A stretch of DNA of 64,000 nt from Bacillus timonensis (lineage in GTDB: Bacteria > Bacillota > Bacilli > Bacillales > Bacillaceae_L): the NCBI RefSeq assembly GCF_000285535.1, contig NZ_HE610985.1, positions 1,170,677-1,234,676 on the forward strand, given 5' to 3'. A model generated the notes under the pieces. That model had not been told where the DNA came from. It ran no database searches and worked only from the letters and a program-made list of their open reading frames with translations. The position numbers were made by a program, and so were the translations under genes. This document shows, one piece after another, positions 32,015-42,431 of this stretch. Numbering within the stretch: the stretch's first letter is position 1; every line of letters starts with the position of its first letter.

Positions 32015-33190
32015 ATGAATAAAGAAAATACTCCACAAAAAATTGATTATACATTGTTGTTTATTTTGTTTCTAATTGCAATCGTTAGTGCCATTGCCAT
32101 TCAAAGTGCACAACCTTTTTTACCAGAAAAACTTAAAAACATCAATTTTGCTGCCCAACAGCTTCAATGGTACGTGATTGGAATCGTAGCAATTATAGGA
32201 ACAATGGTAATCGATTTTGATCGATTTAAAATGATTTCCTGGTATTTATATGGTTTCGGAATGTTTTTATTATTAGGTTTATTTTTAGAAAAATTTATTA
32301 GTGTTCCGTTTGCTACGACAATCAAAGGAGCAACAAGCTGGTACTCCTTTCCAGGTCTAGGTAATTTCCAGCCATCAGAATTAATGAAAATCTTTTTAAT
32401 CATAGTCCTAAGTAAAATTATTGTAGACCATCGTGAAAAATATCCTATTAACACGGTAAAAGATGACTTGCTACTTATTGGAAAGATATTACTTGCCTCT
32501 GCCCCACCTATTTTTTTATTAGTGAAACAGCCAGATATGGGTATGACCATGGTCTTTATGTCAATTATTGCAACAATGATTCTTGTAGCCGGAATTAAAT
32601 GGAGAATTATTTTTGCAGCTCTTTTTTCAGCTGTATTTGCAGTTTCTCTAGGTGTTTTTCTATACTTCAACTTTCCGGATTTTTTCTTTAAATATATTAT
32701 CCAGGACTACCAGATGGATCGATTTTATGGCTGGCTTACACCTTGGGATACTGCAGGTAATGAAGGACATCAATTAGTCCGCTCCATGCTCGCAATTGGA
32801 TCTGGCCAGTTAAACGGCAAAGGCTTCCAGGAATCAGAGGTTACCATTCCTGAAGGGCATACTGATTTTATCTTTGCAGTTGTTGCAGAACAATTTGGAT
32901 TCGTCGGAGCAAGTGTTGTTATTTCTTTATTCTTCTTATTAATCTATCGAATGATTCATATTGCACTTGAAAGTCACGACCCATATGGCAGTTATCTATG
33001 TGCAGGTGTAATAGGAATGATCACATTCCAAGTGTTCCAAAACGTTGGAATGACAATTGGAATCCTACCAATTACAGGCCTTCCGTTGCCGTTCGTCAGC
33101 TATGGCGGAAGCTCCCTTGCCACCTACATGATTGCAATTGGGATTGTACTCAATGTTCGTTCAAGGACGAAGAAGTTTATGTTCGATTAA
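32015..33190 (+). CDS. FtsW/RodA/SpoVE-family peptidoglycan polymerase, RodA type
   Basis: 391 residues, about ten membrane helices. SEDS-family landmarks: GATSWYSFPGLGNFQPSELMK with the catalytic-region segment, KQPDMGMTMVF, VTIPEGHTDFIFAVVAEQFGF and GILPITGLPLPFVSYGGSS. The last two read as RodA rather than FtsW (TGLPLPFVSYGG after NVGMTIG). It polymerises lipid II into glycan strands with a partner PBP2. ATG follows AGAAAGGATTTTTTTATCC. The gene stands alone with its own terminator, so it may be an accessory RodA. Confidence 0.88.
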   Translation: MNKENTPQKIDYTLLFILFLIAIVSAIAIQSAQPFLPEKLKNINFAAQQLQWYVIGIVAIIGTMVIDFDRFKMISWYLYGFGMFLLLGLFLEKFISVPFATTIKGATSWYSFPGLGNFQPSELMKIFLIIVLSKIIVDHREKYPINTVKDDLLLIGKILLASAPPIFLLVKQPDMGMTMVFMSIIATMILVAGIKWRIIFAALFSAVFAVSLGVFLYFNFPDFFFKYIIQDYQMDRFYGWLTPWDTAGNEGHQLVRSMLAIGSGQLNGKGFQESEVTIPEGHTDFIFAVVAEQFGFVGASVVISLFFLLIYRMIHIALESHDPYGSYLCAGVIGMITFQVFQNVGMTIGILPITGLPLPFVSYGGSSLATYMIAIGIVLNVRSRTKKFMFD

Positions 33191-33230
33191 CTTTTATTGA
33201 GTGAAGCCAAAGTTCGTCTTGATGAATAAA

Positions 33231-33280
33231 TAAAATCACGCCAATCGTCTTATAATAGGGGGAGTGGCGTGATTTTTTTA
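33231..33280 (+). terminator. Terminator after the rodA-like gene
   Basis: AAATCACGCCA / TGGCGTGATTT perfect arms, a 21-base loop, then TTTTTA. It ends 14 bases before the prpE start. Confidence 0.8.
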
Positions 33281-33293
33281 TGGAAAGGTGTTT

Positions 33294-34034
33294 ATGATGA
33301 AAATCGATGTGATTGGTGACATCCATGGTTGTTATCAGGAGTTTAAAGAGTTAACGACGTCGTTAGGTTATTCATGGGAAAGTGGTCTTCCATTACATAG
33401 CGAGCGAGAACTTGCTTTTGTTGGAGATTTAACAGATCGGGGCCCAGAGTCTTTGCGGGTGATTGAAGTCGTTTATGATCTAGTGGTTCAGGTTAAAAAG
33501 GCATATTATGTGCCTGGTAACCACTGTAATAAACTATATCGTTTTTTAATTGGGAACAAGGTCCAAACCACTCATGGCCTAGAAACAACCGTCGCAGAGT
33601 ATGAAGCATTGAATAAAAAAGAGCAAGCATCGATTCGAAATCAGTTTATCGAATTATATGAAGGAGCACCACTATACGAAAGATTAGACGGTGGGAAACT
33701 AGTTATTGCTCACGCTGGGATACGGGAAGATTATATCGGTCGTAATGATAAAAAGGTAAAAACATTCGTGTTATACGGAGATATTACCGGTAAGAATAAT
33801 CCAGACGGAACACCTGAAAGACGAGATTGGGCTAAGCATTATAAAGGTTCTCCCTGGATAGTATATGGACATACTCCAGTGAAGGAACCAAGGTGGGTAA
33901 ATCATACGGTAAATATTGATACAGGATGTGTTTTTGGCGGAAATTTAACTGCACTAAGGTATCCTGAGATGGAAACAGTGGCTGTACCTTCGTCGATGCC
34001 ATACGTGGCGGAGAAGTTTCGTGAATTAGGGTAG
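33294..34034 (+). CDS. prpE: PrpE-type bis(5'-nucleosyl)-tetraphosphatase
   Basis: 246 residues. Metallophosphoesterase motifs [36 protein letters not shown] and GHTPV supply the dinuclear metal site. B. subtilis PrpE (YjbP) has the same length, cleaves Ap4A-type dinucleotides and takes part in spore germination. Start at ATG 33294 or the adjacent ATG 33297 after GGAAAGGTG. The 220 bases after the stop contain no gene, only short TTTTCGA-like repeats. Confidence 0.92.
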   Translation: MMKIDVIGDIHGCYQEFKELTTSLGYSWESGLPLHSERELAFVGDLTDRGPESLRVIEVVYDLVVQVKKAYYVPGNHCNKLYRFLIGNKVQTTHGLETTVAEYEALNKKEQASIRNQFIELYEGAPLYERLDGGKLVIAHAGIREDYIGRNDKKVKTFVLYGDITGKNNPDGTPERRDWAKHYKGSPWIVYGHTPVKEPRWVNHTVNIDTGCVFGGNLTALRYPEMETVAVPSSMPYVAEKFRELG

Positions 34035-34246
34035 ATAGTAAATGGGATGCATGGAATTTCGAACGGTGATAAACAAAGGGCTTTTTTTCTTATTTTTCGA
34101 ATCTTCGATAACCGCATGATTCTCCCCTTGTCGATTGTTTTTCGACTATTCGATATTACCATTTAGACGGTTTCCGAGATACCATTTATCAAAATTTTCG
34201 ACTCACTTATATCCTGATATACCTATCCAAACCACAGATCCAACAC

Positions 34247-34277
34247 AAAAGCGACCTCTATAAGGTCGCTTTTTTCA
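34247..34277. terminator. Terminator shared by prpE and yjbO
   Basis: AAAAGCGACC / GGTCGCTTTT stem around TCTATAA; the yjbO stop codon lies in the loop. Confidence 0.88.
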
Positions 34278-35157
34278 GTAACTCTTTCATATCTTCAGGG
34301 AGTTCCGCATGAAAGACTATCTCTTTTTTATCCATTGGGTGAAAAAATCTAAGTGTTCGGCAATGGAGTGCTTGACGCTTAATCGCTACCTTCTCTCCCC
34401 CATACAAATCATCTCCTACAATTGGATGACCGATATGAGAAAGGTGAACACGAATTTGATGGGTTCTACCTGTTTCAAGTTGTAACTGAATATGTGACCA
34501 ATCACCAAGCTCTTCTATAACTTTAAAATGAGTAACCGCCCTTTGTCCATCCTCTCGCACCTGGCGCTCGATGATACTATCGTCTTTCCTACCAATTGGT
34601 GCATCAACAGTCCCCAGCTCCTCATCTAACACACCATGAACGACCGCTTCATAGGTCCTTTTTAATTTGCCTGCTTTTTGTTGTTCAGATAATAAATGAT
34701 GGATATGACGATGCTTGGCAACTAGTAGTAATCCAGAAGTATCCCGATCAAGTCGATTCACTAAGTGAACCGTCGCATTAAGACCTATAGATTGATAGTA
34801 ATACAATAGTGCATTCGCTAAACTGCCAGTTGAACTATCACGGGATGGAATCGACTGCTGGTGTGGTGGTTTGTTCACCACTAGTACGTAAGGGTCCTCA
34901 TAGACTATACATACTGGTAGGTTTTCAGGCGTTAACTCAACACTTGGTTCCTCAGGTGGAAATACTACTCTTAGTACCTCGCCTTCCATTAAACGGTGCC
35001 GAACCGTTACAGGGGAGCCATTGATAAAAATGCCGCCACCCGCAAACTTAATGTCTGTGAGAGCCGTTTTTGAAATAGCCTGCTCTCTTAAAAACTCTTT
35101 CACAATTTTTCCTGTATCTCGAGATATTATCTTCCATTCAAGTGTAAATGCCGCCAA
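34258..35157 (-). CDS. yjbO: RluA/RluD-family pseudouridine synthase YjbO
   Basis: 299 residues from TTG 35157 (AAAGGAAAGAG upstream). A short S4-like N-terminus (FAGGGIFINGSPVTVRHRL) is followed by the catalytic core YVLVVNKPPHQQSIPS and HLVNRLDRDTSGLLLVAKH, where Asp of RLDRDTSG is the nucleophile, then LETGRTHQIRVHLSHIGHPIVGDDLYG. It converts uridines in rRNA to pseudouridine; the exact site is not assigned. Downstream of nadK and relQ on the same strand with a repeat-like spacer between. Confidence 0.93.
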   Translation of the reverse strand: MAAFTLEWKIISRDTGKIVKEFLREQAISKTALTDIKFAGGGIFINGSPVTVRHRLMEGEVLRVVFPPEEPSVELTPENLPVCIVYEDPYVLVVNKPPHQQSIPSRDSSTGSLANALLYYYQSIGLNATVHLVNRLDRDTSGLLLVAKHRHIHHLLSEQQKAGKLKRTYEAVVHGVLDEELGTVDAPIGRKDDSIIERQVREDGQRAVTHFKVIEELGDWSHIQLQLETGRTHQIRVHLSHIGHPIVGDDLYGGEKVAIKRQALHCRTLRFFHPMDKKEIVFHAELPEDMKELLKKATL

Positions 35158-35164
35158 AATACTC

Positions 35165-35345
35165 TTTCCTTTCCAATTGTCCAGCTACGGCTCGTAGCGA
35201 CTTGCAAGACTTCCCGCACCTTTCCTACGATAAGCTCAACATCGGCTCACTTCGCTCACCGTGTTTCCTTTATCTCCTTAAGAAATATAGACCAAAAACG
35301 TCCATCCTGTAGTCCTCAGTCCGTACGTCGCTAAACGGAAACCTT
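35165..35345. repeat. GC-richer palindrome-bearing intergenic repeat candidate
   Basis: The spacer between yjbO and nadK holds hairpins GCTAC/GTAGC (35184-35198) and TCCGT/ACGGA (35320-35339) and the text CGGCTCACTTCGCTCACCG. Its composition is GC-richer than the neighbours. It resembles dispersed TCCAGCT-type intergenic repeats of Bacillus genomes; no second copy is in the window. Confidence 0.4.
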
Positions 35346-35357
35346 TCGCATTTTGCG

Positions 35358-36152
35358 TTAATCCGAAATAAATGAGTCACGTACCCTTTTCCAAAATGGG
35401 AAGGGGCGAAAACGTGCAAAACGGACTTTTTCAGGTGCCACGCGGCATTGAATGGATTTCACATCCTTGTGTAAAAGGGTTAAATGGTCAATCGTAATAT
35501 GAAAATCAACGTCATTCACTGGTTTCATCAAGATGGTATGATGGTTCGGTAAAATCAAGGGTGAACCAACCGTTCGGAATACACGATTATTAATCGAAGC
35601 CATCTCCGCTACCTGTATTGCCTCAATTGATGGATGTAAAATGGCACCACCGAGCGCTTTATTATACGCAGTACTTCCAGATGGTGTTGAAATACATAAA
35701 CCATCCCCACGGAATGTTTCGAAAAGCTGACCCTTGATTTCAAGATCCATTACAAGTGATCCTTCTACACTTTTTACTGTACATTCATTCAACGCAAGAT
35801 ATCTAGACTCGCGCCCACCATTAATATAACGGATATAAATCTCGAGTAAAGGGTATTCGACCACCTGATATGGGGTTTTCGCAATTGCAATCACTAGTTT
35901 TTCAATTTCTTCTGGAACCCAGTCCGCATAGAAACCAAGATGTCCTGTGTGAATCCCGACAAATGCAGTTTTATCTAATCGACTGCGGTAACGGTGAAAG
36001 GCATATAATAGTGTTCCATCTCCGCCAACAGTAACGACAATATCTGGTTGGTCCTCATCATATGTGAGCCCGAAGTCCATTAAATACGTTTTTATTTTAT
36101 GCATTAATGTATTCGAGTTCGAGTCACCTCTCGAAGTTACAGCAAATTTCAT
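35358..36152 (-). CDS. nadK: NAD kinase
   Basis: 264 residues. [16 protein letters not shown] carries the GGDG phosphate-binding motif, [13 protein letters not shown] and [15 protein letters not shown] are the other conserved NAD-kinase stretches (the Asn-Glu pair is in LALNECTV). It phosphorylates NAD to NADP using ATP or polyphosphate. B. subtilis counterpart: NadF/PpnKA (YjbN). Start 17 bases after relQ, clearly one operon. Confidence 0.96.
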   Translation of the reverse strand: MKFAVTSRGDSNSNTLMHKIKTYLMDFGLTYDEDQPDIVVTVGGDGTLLYAFHRYRSRLDKTAFVGIHTGHLGFYADWVPEEIEKLVIAIAKTPYQVVEYPLLEIYIRYINGGRESRYLALNECTVKSVEGSLVMDLEIKGQLFETFRGDGLCISTPSGSTAYNKALGGAILHPSIEAIQVAEMASINNRVFRTVGSPLILPNHHTILMKPVNDVDFHITIDHLTLLHKDVKSIQCRVAPEKVRFARFRPFPFWKRVRDSFISD

Positions 36153-36169
36153 GTTTTACACCCTATCTA

Positions 36170-36811
36170 TCAAGTTTTATCAGAATCATTGCTATCCGTT
36201 TTTCTAGAAAAAATGACTTGTGCTTCTTGAATCTCACCACGTATTTTGGACATTTCCTCATCAAGTAAAAATGCAGCCTCTGCTGCTCGTTGTAAGCGAT
36301 GTTCGATTTCTTCTGGAAACCTGCCTTTATATTTATAGTTTAAGGAGTGTTCGATTGTTGCCCAAAAGTTCATAGCAAGTGTGCGAACTTGTATTTCTAC
36401 TAATATTTTTTTCTCTCCACTAATAGTCTGAACGGGATATTTAATTACAAGATGATAGGAACGATATCCACTATCTTTCTTTTTGGTGATATAATCTCGT
36501 TCTTCAATGATTTCAAAATCATTCCGCATCTTTAATAGTTCAACTACCAGCTTGATATCATCCACAAATTGACACATCATTCTAAGTCCAGCGATGTCTT
36601 GCATTTCTTCTTCAATTCTGTCAAGCGGAATGCTTTTCTTTATTGCTTTATCTAAAATACTAGGGATTGGCTTTACTCTTCCTGTTACAAATTCGATTGG
36701 GGAATGGGTACCTTGCATTTCGAATTGGGCTCTCATTCCTTTAAGCTTTATTTTCAGCTCATCAACAGCTTGTTTGTACGGAGCCAAAAAAAGATCCCAG
36801 TCTTTACTCAT
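36170..36811 (-). CDS. relQ: RelQ small (p)ppGpp synthetase
   Basis: 213 residues from ATG 36811 (GGGGGG five bases upstream); B. subtilis RelQ (YjbM/SasB) has 211. The RelA_SpoT synthetase domain has VTGRVKPIPSILDKA, EEMQDIAGLRMMCQF, KDSGYRSYHLVIKYPV and VEIQVRTLAMNFWATIEHSLNYKYKG; the catalytic Asp and Glu are kept. There is no hydrolase domain and no regulatory C-terminus. It makes (p)ppGpp from ATP and GDP/GTP as a tetramer. Confidence 0.95.
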   Translation of the reverse strand: MSKDWDLFLAPYKQAVDELKIKLKGMRAQFEMQGTHSPIEFVTGRVKPIPSILDKAIKKSIPLDRIEEEMQDIAGLRMMCQFVDDIKLVVELLKMRNDFEIIEERDYITKKKDSGYRSYHLVIKYPVQTISGEKKILVEIQVRTLAMNFWATIEHSLNYKYKGRFPEEIEHRLQRAAEAAFLLDEEMSKIRGEIQEAQVIFSRKTDSNDSDKT

Positions 36812-36911
36812 AATAGCCCCCCATTTATCTTCGCAAACTTTGTTGCTCTTTTCACCGTTGGTTTTCACAGCAGGTGGACGTTTTCCGCTTCAACCAACAT
36901 AGAGTCTTAAC

Positions 36912-37289
36912 TTATTCAGATAAAAATGTTTTTTCTACGAGGTCAACCATCTCAGATCCGTAATTGGAATTACCTTCAATGTTTTGTAAAAGGTATTCCA
37001 ATTCAGGAATGATATCGGTTAGTTCGAGTTCGTTGTGTTCTAGACGTAAAATAACTTGTTGTTTTTCATAAATCACATTTTTCAGTGATGGCCATATATC
37101 TGATGGCAAGCTCACATATATAAATTCGTGCTCATTTTCAAGCTTGTAAATAAATGCAAGCGAATCGGAATCAACCAACATTTGACCACTAGCTTGCAAT
37201 CCTGCCGTGTCAAAAGCTATATTGTCCGCCATAAGCTCTAATCTGTTGTTAGAATAATTAAAATGACTAATTTCAATACGTTTTTGCAT
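36912..37289 (-). CDS. yjbL: UPF0738 protein YjbL
   Basis: 125 residues. GLQASGQMLVDSDSLAFIYKLENEHEF in the middle and the end IEGNSNYGSEMVDLVE match the YjbL family. Beta-rich, no Cys, no membrane segment. Function unknown. ATG after GGAGATAACTG. It is divergent from yjbK and sits 100 bases upstream of relQ, as in B. subtilis. Confidence 0.85.
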   Translation of the reverse strand: MQKRIEISHFNYSNNRLELMADNIAFDTAGLQASGQMLVDSDSLAFIYKLENEHEFIYVSLPSDIWPSLKNVIYEKQQVILRLEHNELELTDIIPELEYLLQNIEGNSNYGSEMVDLVEKTFLSE

Positions 37290-37435
37290 CAGTTATCTCC
37301 TTTTTCTCATTTCCAAATCCACACTTATTTTATCATATGTTCATCAATTCGATAAAGAAACTGCAAATCATTTCCTAAAAAAGTACACACGCAAATGATA
37401 TAATAAAACAAACTGTAATAAAGGACGATGAAATT

Positions 37436-38032
37436 ATGTCACAAGAGCTTGAGATTGAATTTAAAAATATTCTTGAAGAAACTGAATACCAGCGGTTACT
37501 TAAAGTATTCTCAATTGACGATACCAAAAAAGTTTTTCAAGAGAATTTTTATTTTGATACACCTGAGTTTGCGTTAAAAAATCAAGGGGCTGCCCTCCGT
37601 ATCCGTGAGAAAAAAGGAACATATACACTCACATTAAAACAACCTGTTACTCGTGGTTTACTTGAGACCCATCAAATTTTGACTGCAGAGGAAGCAAAAC
37701 AAATGCTCGATGGTGGGCACATCATCGCGGGTGAAGTGGCTTCTATTTTAAAAAAGTTATCAATTGAACCCACAGATGTAACATTCTTTGGCTCTCTTAA
37801 AACGAGCCGGGCAGAAGTTGAATATAAAAATGGCTTACTCGTACTGGATAAGAGTTACTATTTAAACAAAACCGATTTCGAGGTAGAATATGAAGTAACT
37901 GATGAGTTATGCGGAAAAATAGTTTTTCAAGAGCTATTACAACAATACAATATACCTATTCGTAAAACAGATAATAAAATTCGTAGATTTTATAATCGTA
38001 AGAAACAAATTCTACTAGGAGAGGAACTCTAA
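37436..38032 (+). CDS. yjbK: CYTH-domain protein YjbK
   Basis: 198 residues. The N-terminal LEIEFKN supplies the ExExK motif of CYTH triphosphate-tunnel enzymes, followed by [33 protein letters not shown] and EVEYEVTD near the end; basic and acidic strands line the tunnel. Likely hydrolyses inorganic triphosphate or a related compound. Stop and next start overlap as TAATG. Confidence 0.92.
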   Translation: MSQELEIEFKNILEETEYQRLLKVFSIDDTKKVFQENFYFDTPEFALKNQGAALRIREKKGTYTLTLKQPVTRGLLETHQILTAEEAKQMLDGGHIIAGEVASILKKLSIEPTDVTFFGSLKTSRAEVEYKNGLLVLDKSYYLNKTDFEVEYEVTDELCGKIVFQELLQQYNIPIRKTDNKIRRFYNRKKQILLGEEL

Positions 38033-38646
38033 TGAAAATAGATTTTAAAGTATTGATGGAGCTCCAGGCATTACGAAATGTTTCAACAACAGATACATCA
38101 CCTAGTGATAATGACAGTTCCTTATTTAAGGACATGCTATTACAGCTGATGTCCAGCTCATCTAGTTTGCCAACTGAGAGTATTAGATCAAAAGTCAATC
38201 CTTCGTCTCTATATGCTAATAAGCATTATATGCCGTTAGACATTTCCAATACAGAACCATTAACGGCTTCTAACAGTATTAATGAATTGATTCAAAATGC
38301 TGCACAAAAGTACAATGTTGATGCCCGCTTAATAAGCTCTGTTATAAAACATGAGTCTAATTTTAATCCGAATGCAAAGAGCCATGCAGGTGCTACTGGT
38401 CTCATGCAATTGATGCCTGCTACAGCTAGAGGTTTAGGGGTGACCAATTTAACTGATCCTGCTCAAAATATTGAAGCAGGGACAAAGTACCTTCGCAATA
38501 TGTTAGACCGCTATAACGGAAATACTTCACTTGCGCTTGCTGCCTATAACGCAGGGCCAGGTAATGTCGATAAGTATGGTGGTATCCCACCCTTTAAAGA
38601 AACGCAAAATTATGTAAGAAAAGTAACAGAAACCTATATCGGATGA
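38032..38646 (+). CDS. yjbJ: Lytic transglycosylase YjbJ (CwlQ-like), SLT domain
   Basis: 204 residues. The first 85 are polar and Ser-rich. From ~92 a Slt/GEWL domain reads [28 protein letters not shown] (catalytic Glu in KHES), [31 protein letters not shown] and [22 protein letters not shown]. No Sec signal peptide is visible, as in B. subtilis YjbJ. Cleaves peptidoglycan to 1,6-anhydro-muramyl ends. Translationally coupled to yjbK. Confidence 0.92.
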   Translation: MKIDFKVLMELQALRNVSTTDTSPSDNDSSLFKDMLLQLMSSSSSLPTESIRSKVNPSSLYANKHYMPLDISNTEPLTASNSINELIQNAAQKYNVDARLISSVIKHESNFNPNAKSHAGATGLMQLMPATARGLGVTNLTDPAQNIEAGTKYLRNMLDRYNGNTSLALAAYNAGPGNVDKYGGIPPFKETQNYVRKVTETYIG

Positions 38647-38652
38647 TAGCTG

Positions 38653-38690
38653 AGCTCTTCCTGCCTTTACAGGAAGAGCTTCTTCTTTTT
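38653..38690 (+). terminator. Terminator of yjbKJ
   Basis: AGCTCTTCCTG / CAGGAAGAGCT stem, loop CCTTTA, then TCTTCTTTTTG. Confidence 0.9.
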
Positions 38691-38805
38691 GATACTTCCG
38701 ATGGTAATTCCATAAATTTCATTTCACTAAAAGTGCGCTTTATTTGAGTTAATTACCTTCCATTGATAAAATGTTAGTACATTAGTTATTAAAGGAGTCA
38801 CCTGA

Positions 38806-39192
38806 ATGTCTGAAAATCTTATACCACCATATGAAGCTATTGGGGGAGAGGAAACTCTGTCTCAACTTGTTGATGCTTTTTACAAGCGAGTCGGGAATCA
38901 TCCTGATTTAGTCCCCATTTTCCCTGACGATTTAACAGAAACGGCTCGTAAGCAAAAACAATTTTTAACACAATTTTTAGGTGGTCCGCCTCTATACTCT
39001 TATGAGCATGGTCACCCAATGCTACGGGCTAGACATCTTCCATTTCCAATCACACCAAAGCGTGCAGATGCATGGCTTTCATGTATGAGTGCTGCGATGG
39101 ATGAGATAGAGCTTGATGGTGCAATAAGAGAATTATTTTACGATAGGCTGATACTAACAGCTCAACATATGATAAACACTCCTGACGAGTAG
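38806..39192 (+). CDS. yjbI: Truncated hemoglobin (group II, YjbI)
   Basis: 128 residues. [21 protein letters not shown] opens the 2/2 globin fold, [22 protein letters not shown] contains the E-helix and proximal His region, and [11 protein letters not shown] the G-helix Trp. HbO-type proteins bind O2 and protect against oxidants. The gene lies 15 bases upstream of the spxH start, the same pair as in B. subtilis. Confidence 0.94.
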   Translation: MSENLIPPYEAIGGEETLSQLVDAFYKRVGNHPDLVPIFPDDLTETARKQKQFLTQFLGGPPLYSYEHGHPMLRARHLPFPITPKRADAWLSCMSAAMDEIELDGAIRELFYDRLILTAQHMINTPDE

Positions 39193-39206
39193 AAAGGGGT
39201 AAGGTC

Positions 39207-40064
39207 TTGAAACAAATTGAAAATATGGGATCCAATCATTCATCAAGCAATCGGCCGTTGGAAATCTATATGTTTATCGATCCACTATGTCCTGATTGTT
39301 GGGCACTGGAACCCATTTTAAAAAAGCTAACAATTGAGTATGGACGGTATTTCACAATTCGCCATATTTTAAGTGGGCGCCTTGCTTCCCTTAATATTCA
39401 AAAGAAGAAAAAGCCTGCTGATTTGGCGCAGGTCTGGGAACGCACTGCTAGTAGGTCTGGAATGTCATGTGATGGAAGTCTCTGGCTTGAAAATCCAATA
39501 TCAGCTCCCCATTTGGTCTCTATTGCGATAAAAGCCGCTGAGTTGCAAGGAAAAAAAGCAGGGATTCGTTTTTTAAGAAAACTACAGGAAAATCTATTTC
39601 TTGAAAAACGTGATATTTCTACTGTAGATGTCTTAATGTCGTGTGCAGAAGAAGTTGAACTTGATGTGAATGAATTTTCAAATGATCTTCACTCATCAAG
39701 CGCAGCAAAAGCATTCCAATGTGATTTGAAAATCACATCTGAAATGGAAGTGGAAGAAATTCCCACACTTGTTTTCTTCAACGAAAATATTGAAGAAGAA
39801 GGATTGAAGATTACTGGTTGCTATCCATATGAAATGTATGTTCATATTATTTACGATATGCTGGGTGAAAAAATAAAACCCACTCCACCGCCACCATTGG
39901 AGCTTTTCTTAAAATACTTTAAATTCGTTGCCTCAAAAGAAATTTCAGTTCTGTATGATTTATCTATACAAGAAGTCGAACGTGAAATGAAAAAACTAAT
40001 ATTAAAGCAAAAAGTTGAACAAGTTCCTGTTAAATACGGAACCTTCTGGAGATATATAGAATAA
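39207..40064 (+). CDS. spxH: ClpXP adaptor SpxH (YjbH)
   Basis: 285 residues from TTG 39207, after AAGGGGTAAGG. A DsbA-like thioredoxin fold: [19 protein letters not shown] with the CPDC pair, ILSGRLASL, and the cis-Pro region EEIPTLVFF. It binds Spx and hands it to ClpXP under non-stress conditions; its substrate Spx is coded at 44844. The last 50 residues ([19 protein letters not shown]) give the C-terminal arm. Ends at a strong terminator. Confidence 0.92.
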   Translation: MKQIENMGSNHSSSNRPLEIYMFIDPLCPDCWALEPILKKLTIEYGRYFTIRHILSGRLASLNIQKKKKPADLAQVWERTASRSGMSCDGSLWLENPISAPHLVSIAIKAAELQGKKAGIRFLRKLQENLFLEKRDISTVDVLMSCAEEVELDVNEFSNDLHSSSAAKAFQCDLKITSEMEVEEIPTLVFFNENIEEEGLKITGCYPYEMYVHIIYDMLGEKIKPTPPPPLELFLKYFKFVASKEISVLYDLSIQEVEREMKKLILKQKVEQVPVKYGTFWRYIE

Positions 40065-40066
40065 CA

Positions 40067-40102
40067 AAAAAGACTTGGAACAAATTGGTCCAAGTCTTTT
40101 TT
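40067..40102 (+). terminator. Terminator of yjbI-spxH
   Basis: AAAAGACTTGGA / TCCAAGTCTTTT arms, loop ACAAATTGG, followed by TTC. Confidence 0.92.
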
Positions 40103-40315
40103 CTATTTCAATAAAGGGGATGGGAGAAATTTCACTTCAAACAAAGGGGTGTTGTTTGTGTGATTACTTCTTGACTACATAATAGCAAGATTGATAACCC
40201 TTTTCAACTATTTGTACATTTTTTCACAAAGTTGTCAAATTCCTATTCTTAATACTTACGCTTGGACATAAATATAGAATATGAAACTTCCATTCAATGT
40301 AAGGAGGTATCGGGA

Positions 40316-40495
40316 ATGAGGAAAATTGGGTTGATAATCGGGAGTTTTATGATCATCGTCACCTTTGGATTAAACATATTGGGTTTAATGAAATTGATTC
40401 CCCTCTATATCACAACCCCTCTTTTATTTCTTTCATTACTCGTGACACTTGTTATTTATAATCATCGAAATCGATTCAGGGGTTTTCGTCAATAG
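40316..40495 (+). CDS. Small two-helix membrane protein
   Basis: 59 residues from ATG 40316, eight bases from AAGGAGG; earlier in-frame codons lack a site. Helix 1 is IGLIIGSFMIIVTFGLNILGL, helix 2 is ITTPLLFLSLLVTLVIY, ending in a basic tail NHRNRFRGFRQ. Unknown function; conserved position next to spxH cannot be judged here. A GGGGC/GCCCC hairpin at 40499-40523 follows. Confidence 0.65.
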   Translation: MRKIGLIIGSFMIIVTFGLNILGLMKLIPLYITTPLLFLSLLVTLVIYNHRNRFRGFRQ

Positions 40496-40529
40496 GTTAG
40501 GGGCATCCAGCTTGGACGCCCCCTATACT

Positions 40530-42353
40530 TTATTTCTTCTCTAATAATTTTTCCATCTCGGTTAGTGTAGCTTCAAATACCTTACAAGCTTCTTTAATTG
40601 GTTCTGCAGAAGTCATATCTACACCGGCGTTTTTTAGCACTTCGATTGGATAATTAGAACTTCCTGCTTTTAAGAAATTGTTAATGTAACGATCAACAGC
40701 AGGCTTGCCTTCTTCTAAAATTTGTTTACTTAGTGCAGTTGCAGCACTATAACCAGTTGCATACTGATACACATAATAATTATAGTAGAAATGCGGAATT
40801 CGAGACCATTCCAAACCAATCTCATCATCCACTACAATGTTTGTACCAAAGTATTTTTTATTAAGCTCATAATACATTTCCGTAAACAAATCGGGAGTTA
40901 ATGCTACTCCTTCTTGTGCTTTCATATGAATCATATGTTCAAATTCAGCAAACATTGTTTGACGGAATACAGTTCCTCTAAAGCCTTCAAGCTGATGATT
41001 TAAAAGATATAATCTCTTTTGGTCATCATCAATTGTTTTTAATAAATAGTCACCTAAGAGTGCTTCATTACAAGTGGAAGCAACCTCTGCAACGAAAATA
41101 GAGTAGTTTCCATAAGTGTATGGTTGGTTATTTCTAGTATAGTAACTATGAACAGAGTGTCCAAATTCATGGGCTAACGTGAAAAGATTGTTAACATTAT
41201 CTTGCCAGTTCATAAGGATATAAGGATTTGTCCCATATGTCCCGGATGAATATGCTCCACTTCTCTTCCCTTTATTTTCATGAACATCCACCCAACGATT
41301 AGAAAAGCCTTCTTTTAATACATTTAAATAATCTTCACCTAATGGAGAAAGCCCGTTTAGGATATATTCTTTAGCCTCCTCATAGGTGACATCCATTTTT
41401 ACATCTTTCACAAGTGGTGTGTATAGGTCATACATATGAAGCTCATCCACACCTAGTGCCTTTTTACGCAGGTCGACATAGCGATGTAAAAGTGGCAAAT
41501 TATCATTGATTGTATTCACAAGATTGTCATAAACTGTTTCAGGAATATTATTGCTACTTAAGGCAGCTTCACGGGCTGATTGATAATTTCGAATACGAGC
41601 ATTAAAATTATCCTTTTTAACAGTGCCGCTTAAAGTACTACCAAAGGTATTTTTAAATTTCCCGTACGTGTCATACACCGCTTTAAAAGCTTCTTCTCTC
41701 ACACGTCTATCAGAACTTTCAAGAAAACGGATATAACGACCGTGTGTAATTTCAACCTCTTCCCCGTTCTCATCCTTGATAGATGGGAATGTTAAATCAG
41801 CGTTATTTAACATTCCAAATGTGTTGCTTGAAGAGTCCATTACTTCATAGGCTTGTGCAAGTAGGGCTTCTTCTTTTGCCGATAAAACATGTGGACGTTC
41901 ACGGTTAATATCATGTAAGGCATGTTCATAAATCTTTAATTCTTCTTTTTCACCTAAAAACGATTTAATTTTTTCCTCATCAACAGATAGAATTTCAGGA
42001 ACGATAAAAGCAAGTGCACTACCAACTTGTGTATAAAGATTTGTTGCGCGGTCATATAAACCTTGATATTTCGAATTTGATGTATCTTGATCATTGCGCA
42101 TATGTGCATATGTAAATAATTTCCCCATTCGTAAGGAAATCGCATCTTGATAAGCAAGTGCCTCATAAAGCTTATCTGCAGACTCACCCAGCTTACCTTG
42201 GAAGGCTTCAATCCCAGGAATCATTTCTTTTATTTCTTTAAATTCCTTTTCCCATTCTTCGTCTGAAGCAAAAATATCTTCTAATCTCCATGTATCCTGC
42301 TCGGCAATTTCACTCCGGTTTGGGAGCTTCTTAACAGTTGATTGTTCAGCCAT
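40530..42353 (-). CDS. pepF: Oligoendopeptidase F
   Basis: 607 residues (B. subtilis YjbG 609). M3-family zinc peptidase with LAHEFGHSVHSYY (HExxH) and the third ligand Glu in VAEVASTCNEALL. Cuts oligopeptides of about 7-17 residues in the cytoplasm. Start ATG after AGGAGG. It is coded opposite to spxH and downstream of the coiA remnant. Confidence 0.95.
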   Translation of the reverse strand: MAEQSTVKKLPNRSEIAEQDTWRLEDIFASDEEWEKEFKEIKEMIPGIEAFQGKLGESADKLYEALAYQDAISLRMGKLFTYAHMRNDQDTSNSKYQGLYDRATNLYTQVGSALAFIVPEILSVDEEKIKSFLGEKEELKIYEHALHDINRERPHVLSAKEEALLAQAYEVMDSSSNTFGMLNNADLTFPSIKDENGEEVEITHGRYIRFLESSDRRVREEAFKAVYDTYGKFKNTFGSTLSGTVKKDNFNARIRNYQSAREAALSSNNIPETVYDNLVNTINDNLPLLHRYVDLRKKALGVDELHMYDLYTPLVKDVKMDVTYEEAKEYILNGLSPLGEDYLNVLKEGFSNRWVDVHENKGKRSGAYSSGTYGTNPYILMNWQDNVNNLFTLAHEFGHSVHSYYTRNNQPYTYGNYSIFVAEVASTCNEALLGDYLLKTIDDDQKRLYLLNHQLEGFRGTVFRQTMFAEFEHMIHMKAQEGVALTPDLFTEMYYELNKKYFGTNIVVDDEIGLEWSRIPHFYYNYYVYQYATGYSAATALSKQILEEGKPAVDRYINNFLKAGSSNYPIEVLKNAGVDMTSAEPIKEACKVFEATLTEMEKLLEKK

Positions 42354-42431
42354 TTTATAAACCTCCTATTTCCTATTCCTTAAAAAGTATTCGATACCTT
42401 ATTGATTATCTCCTTTTTTTATAGAAAAAGT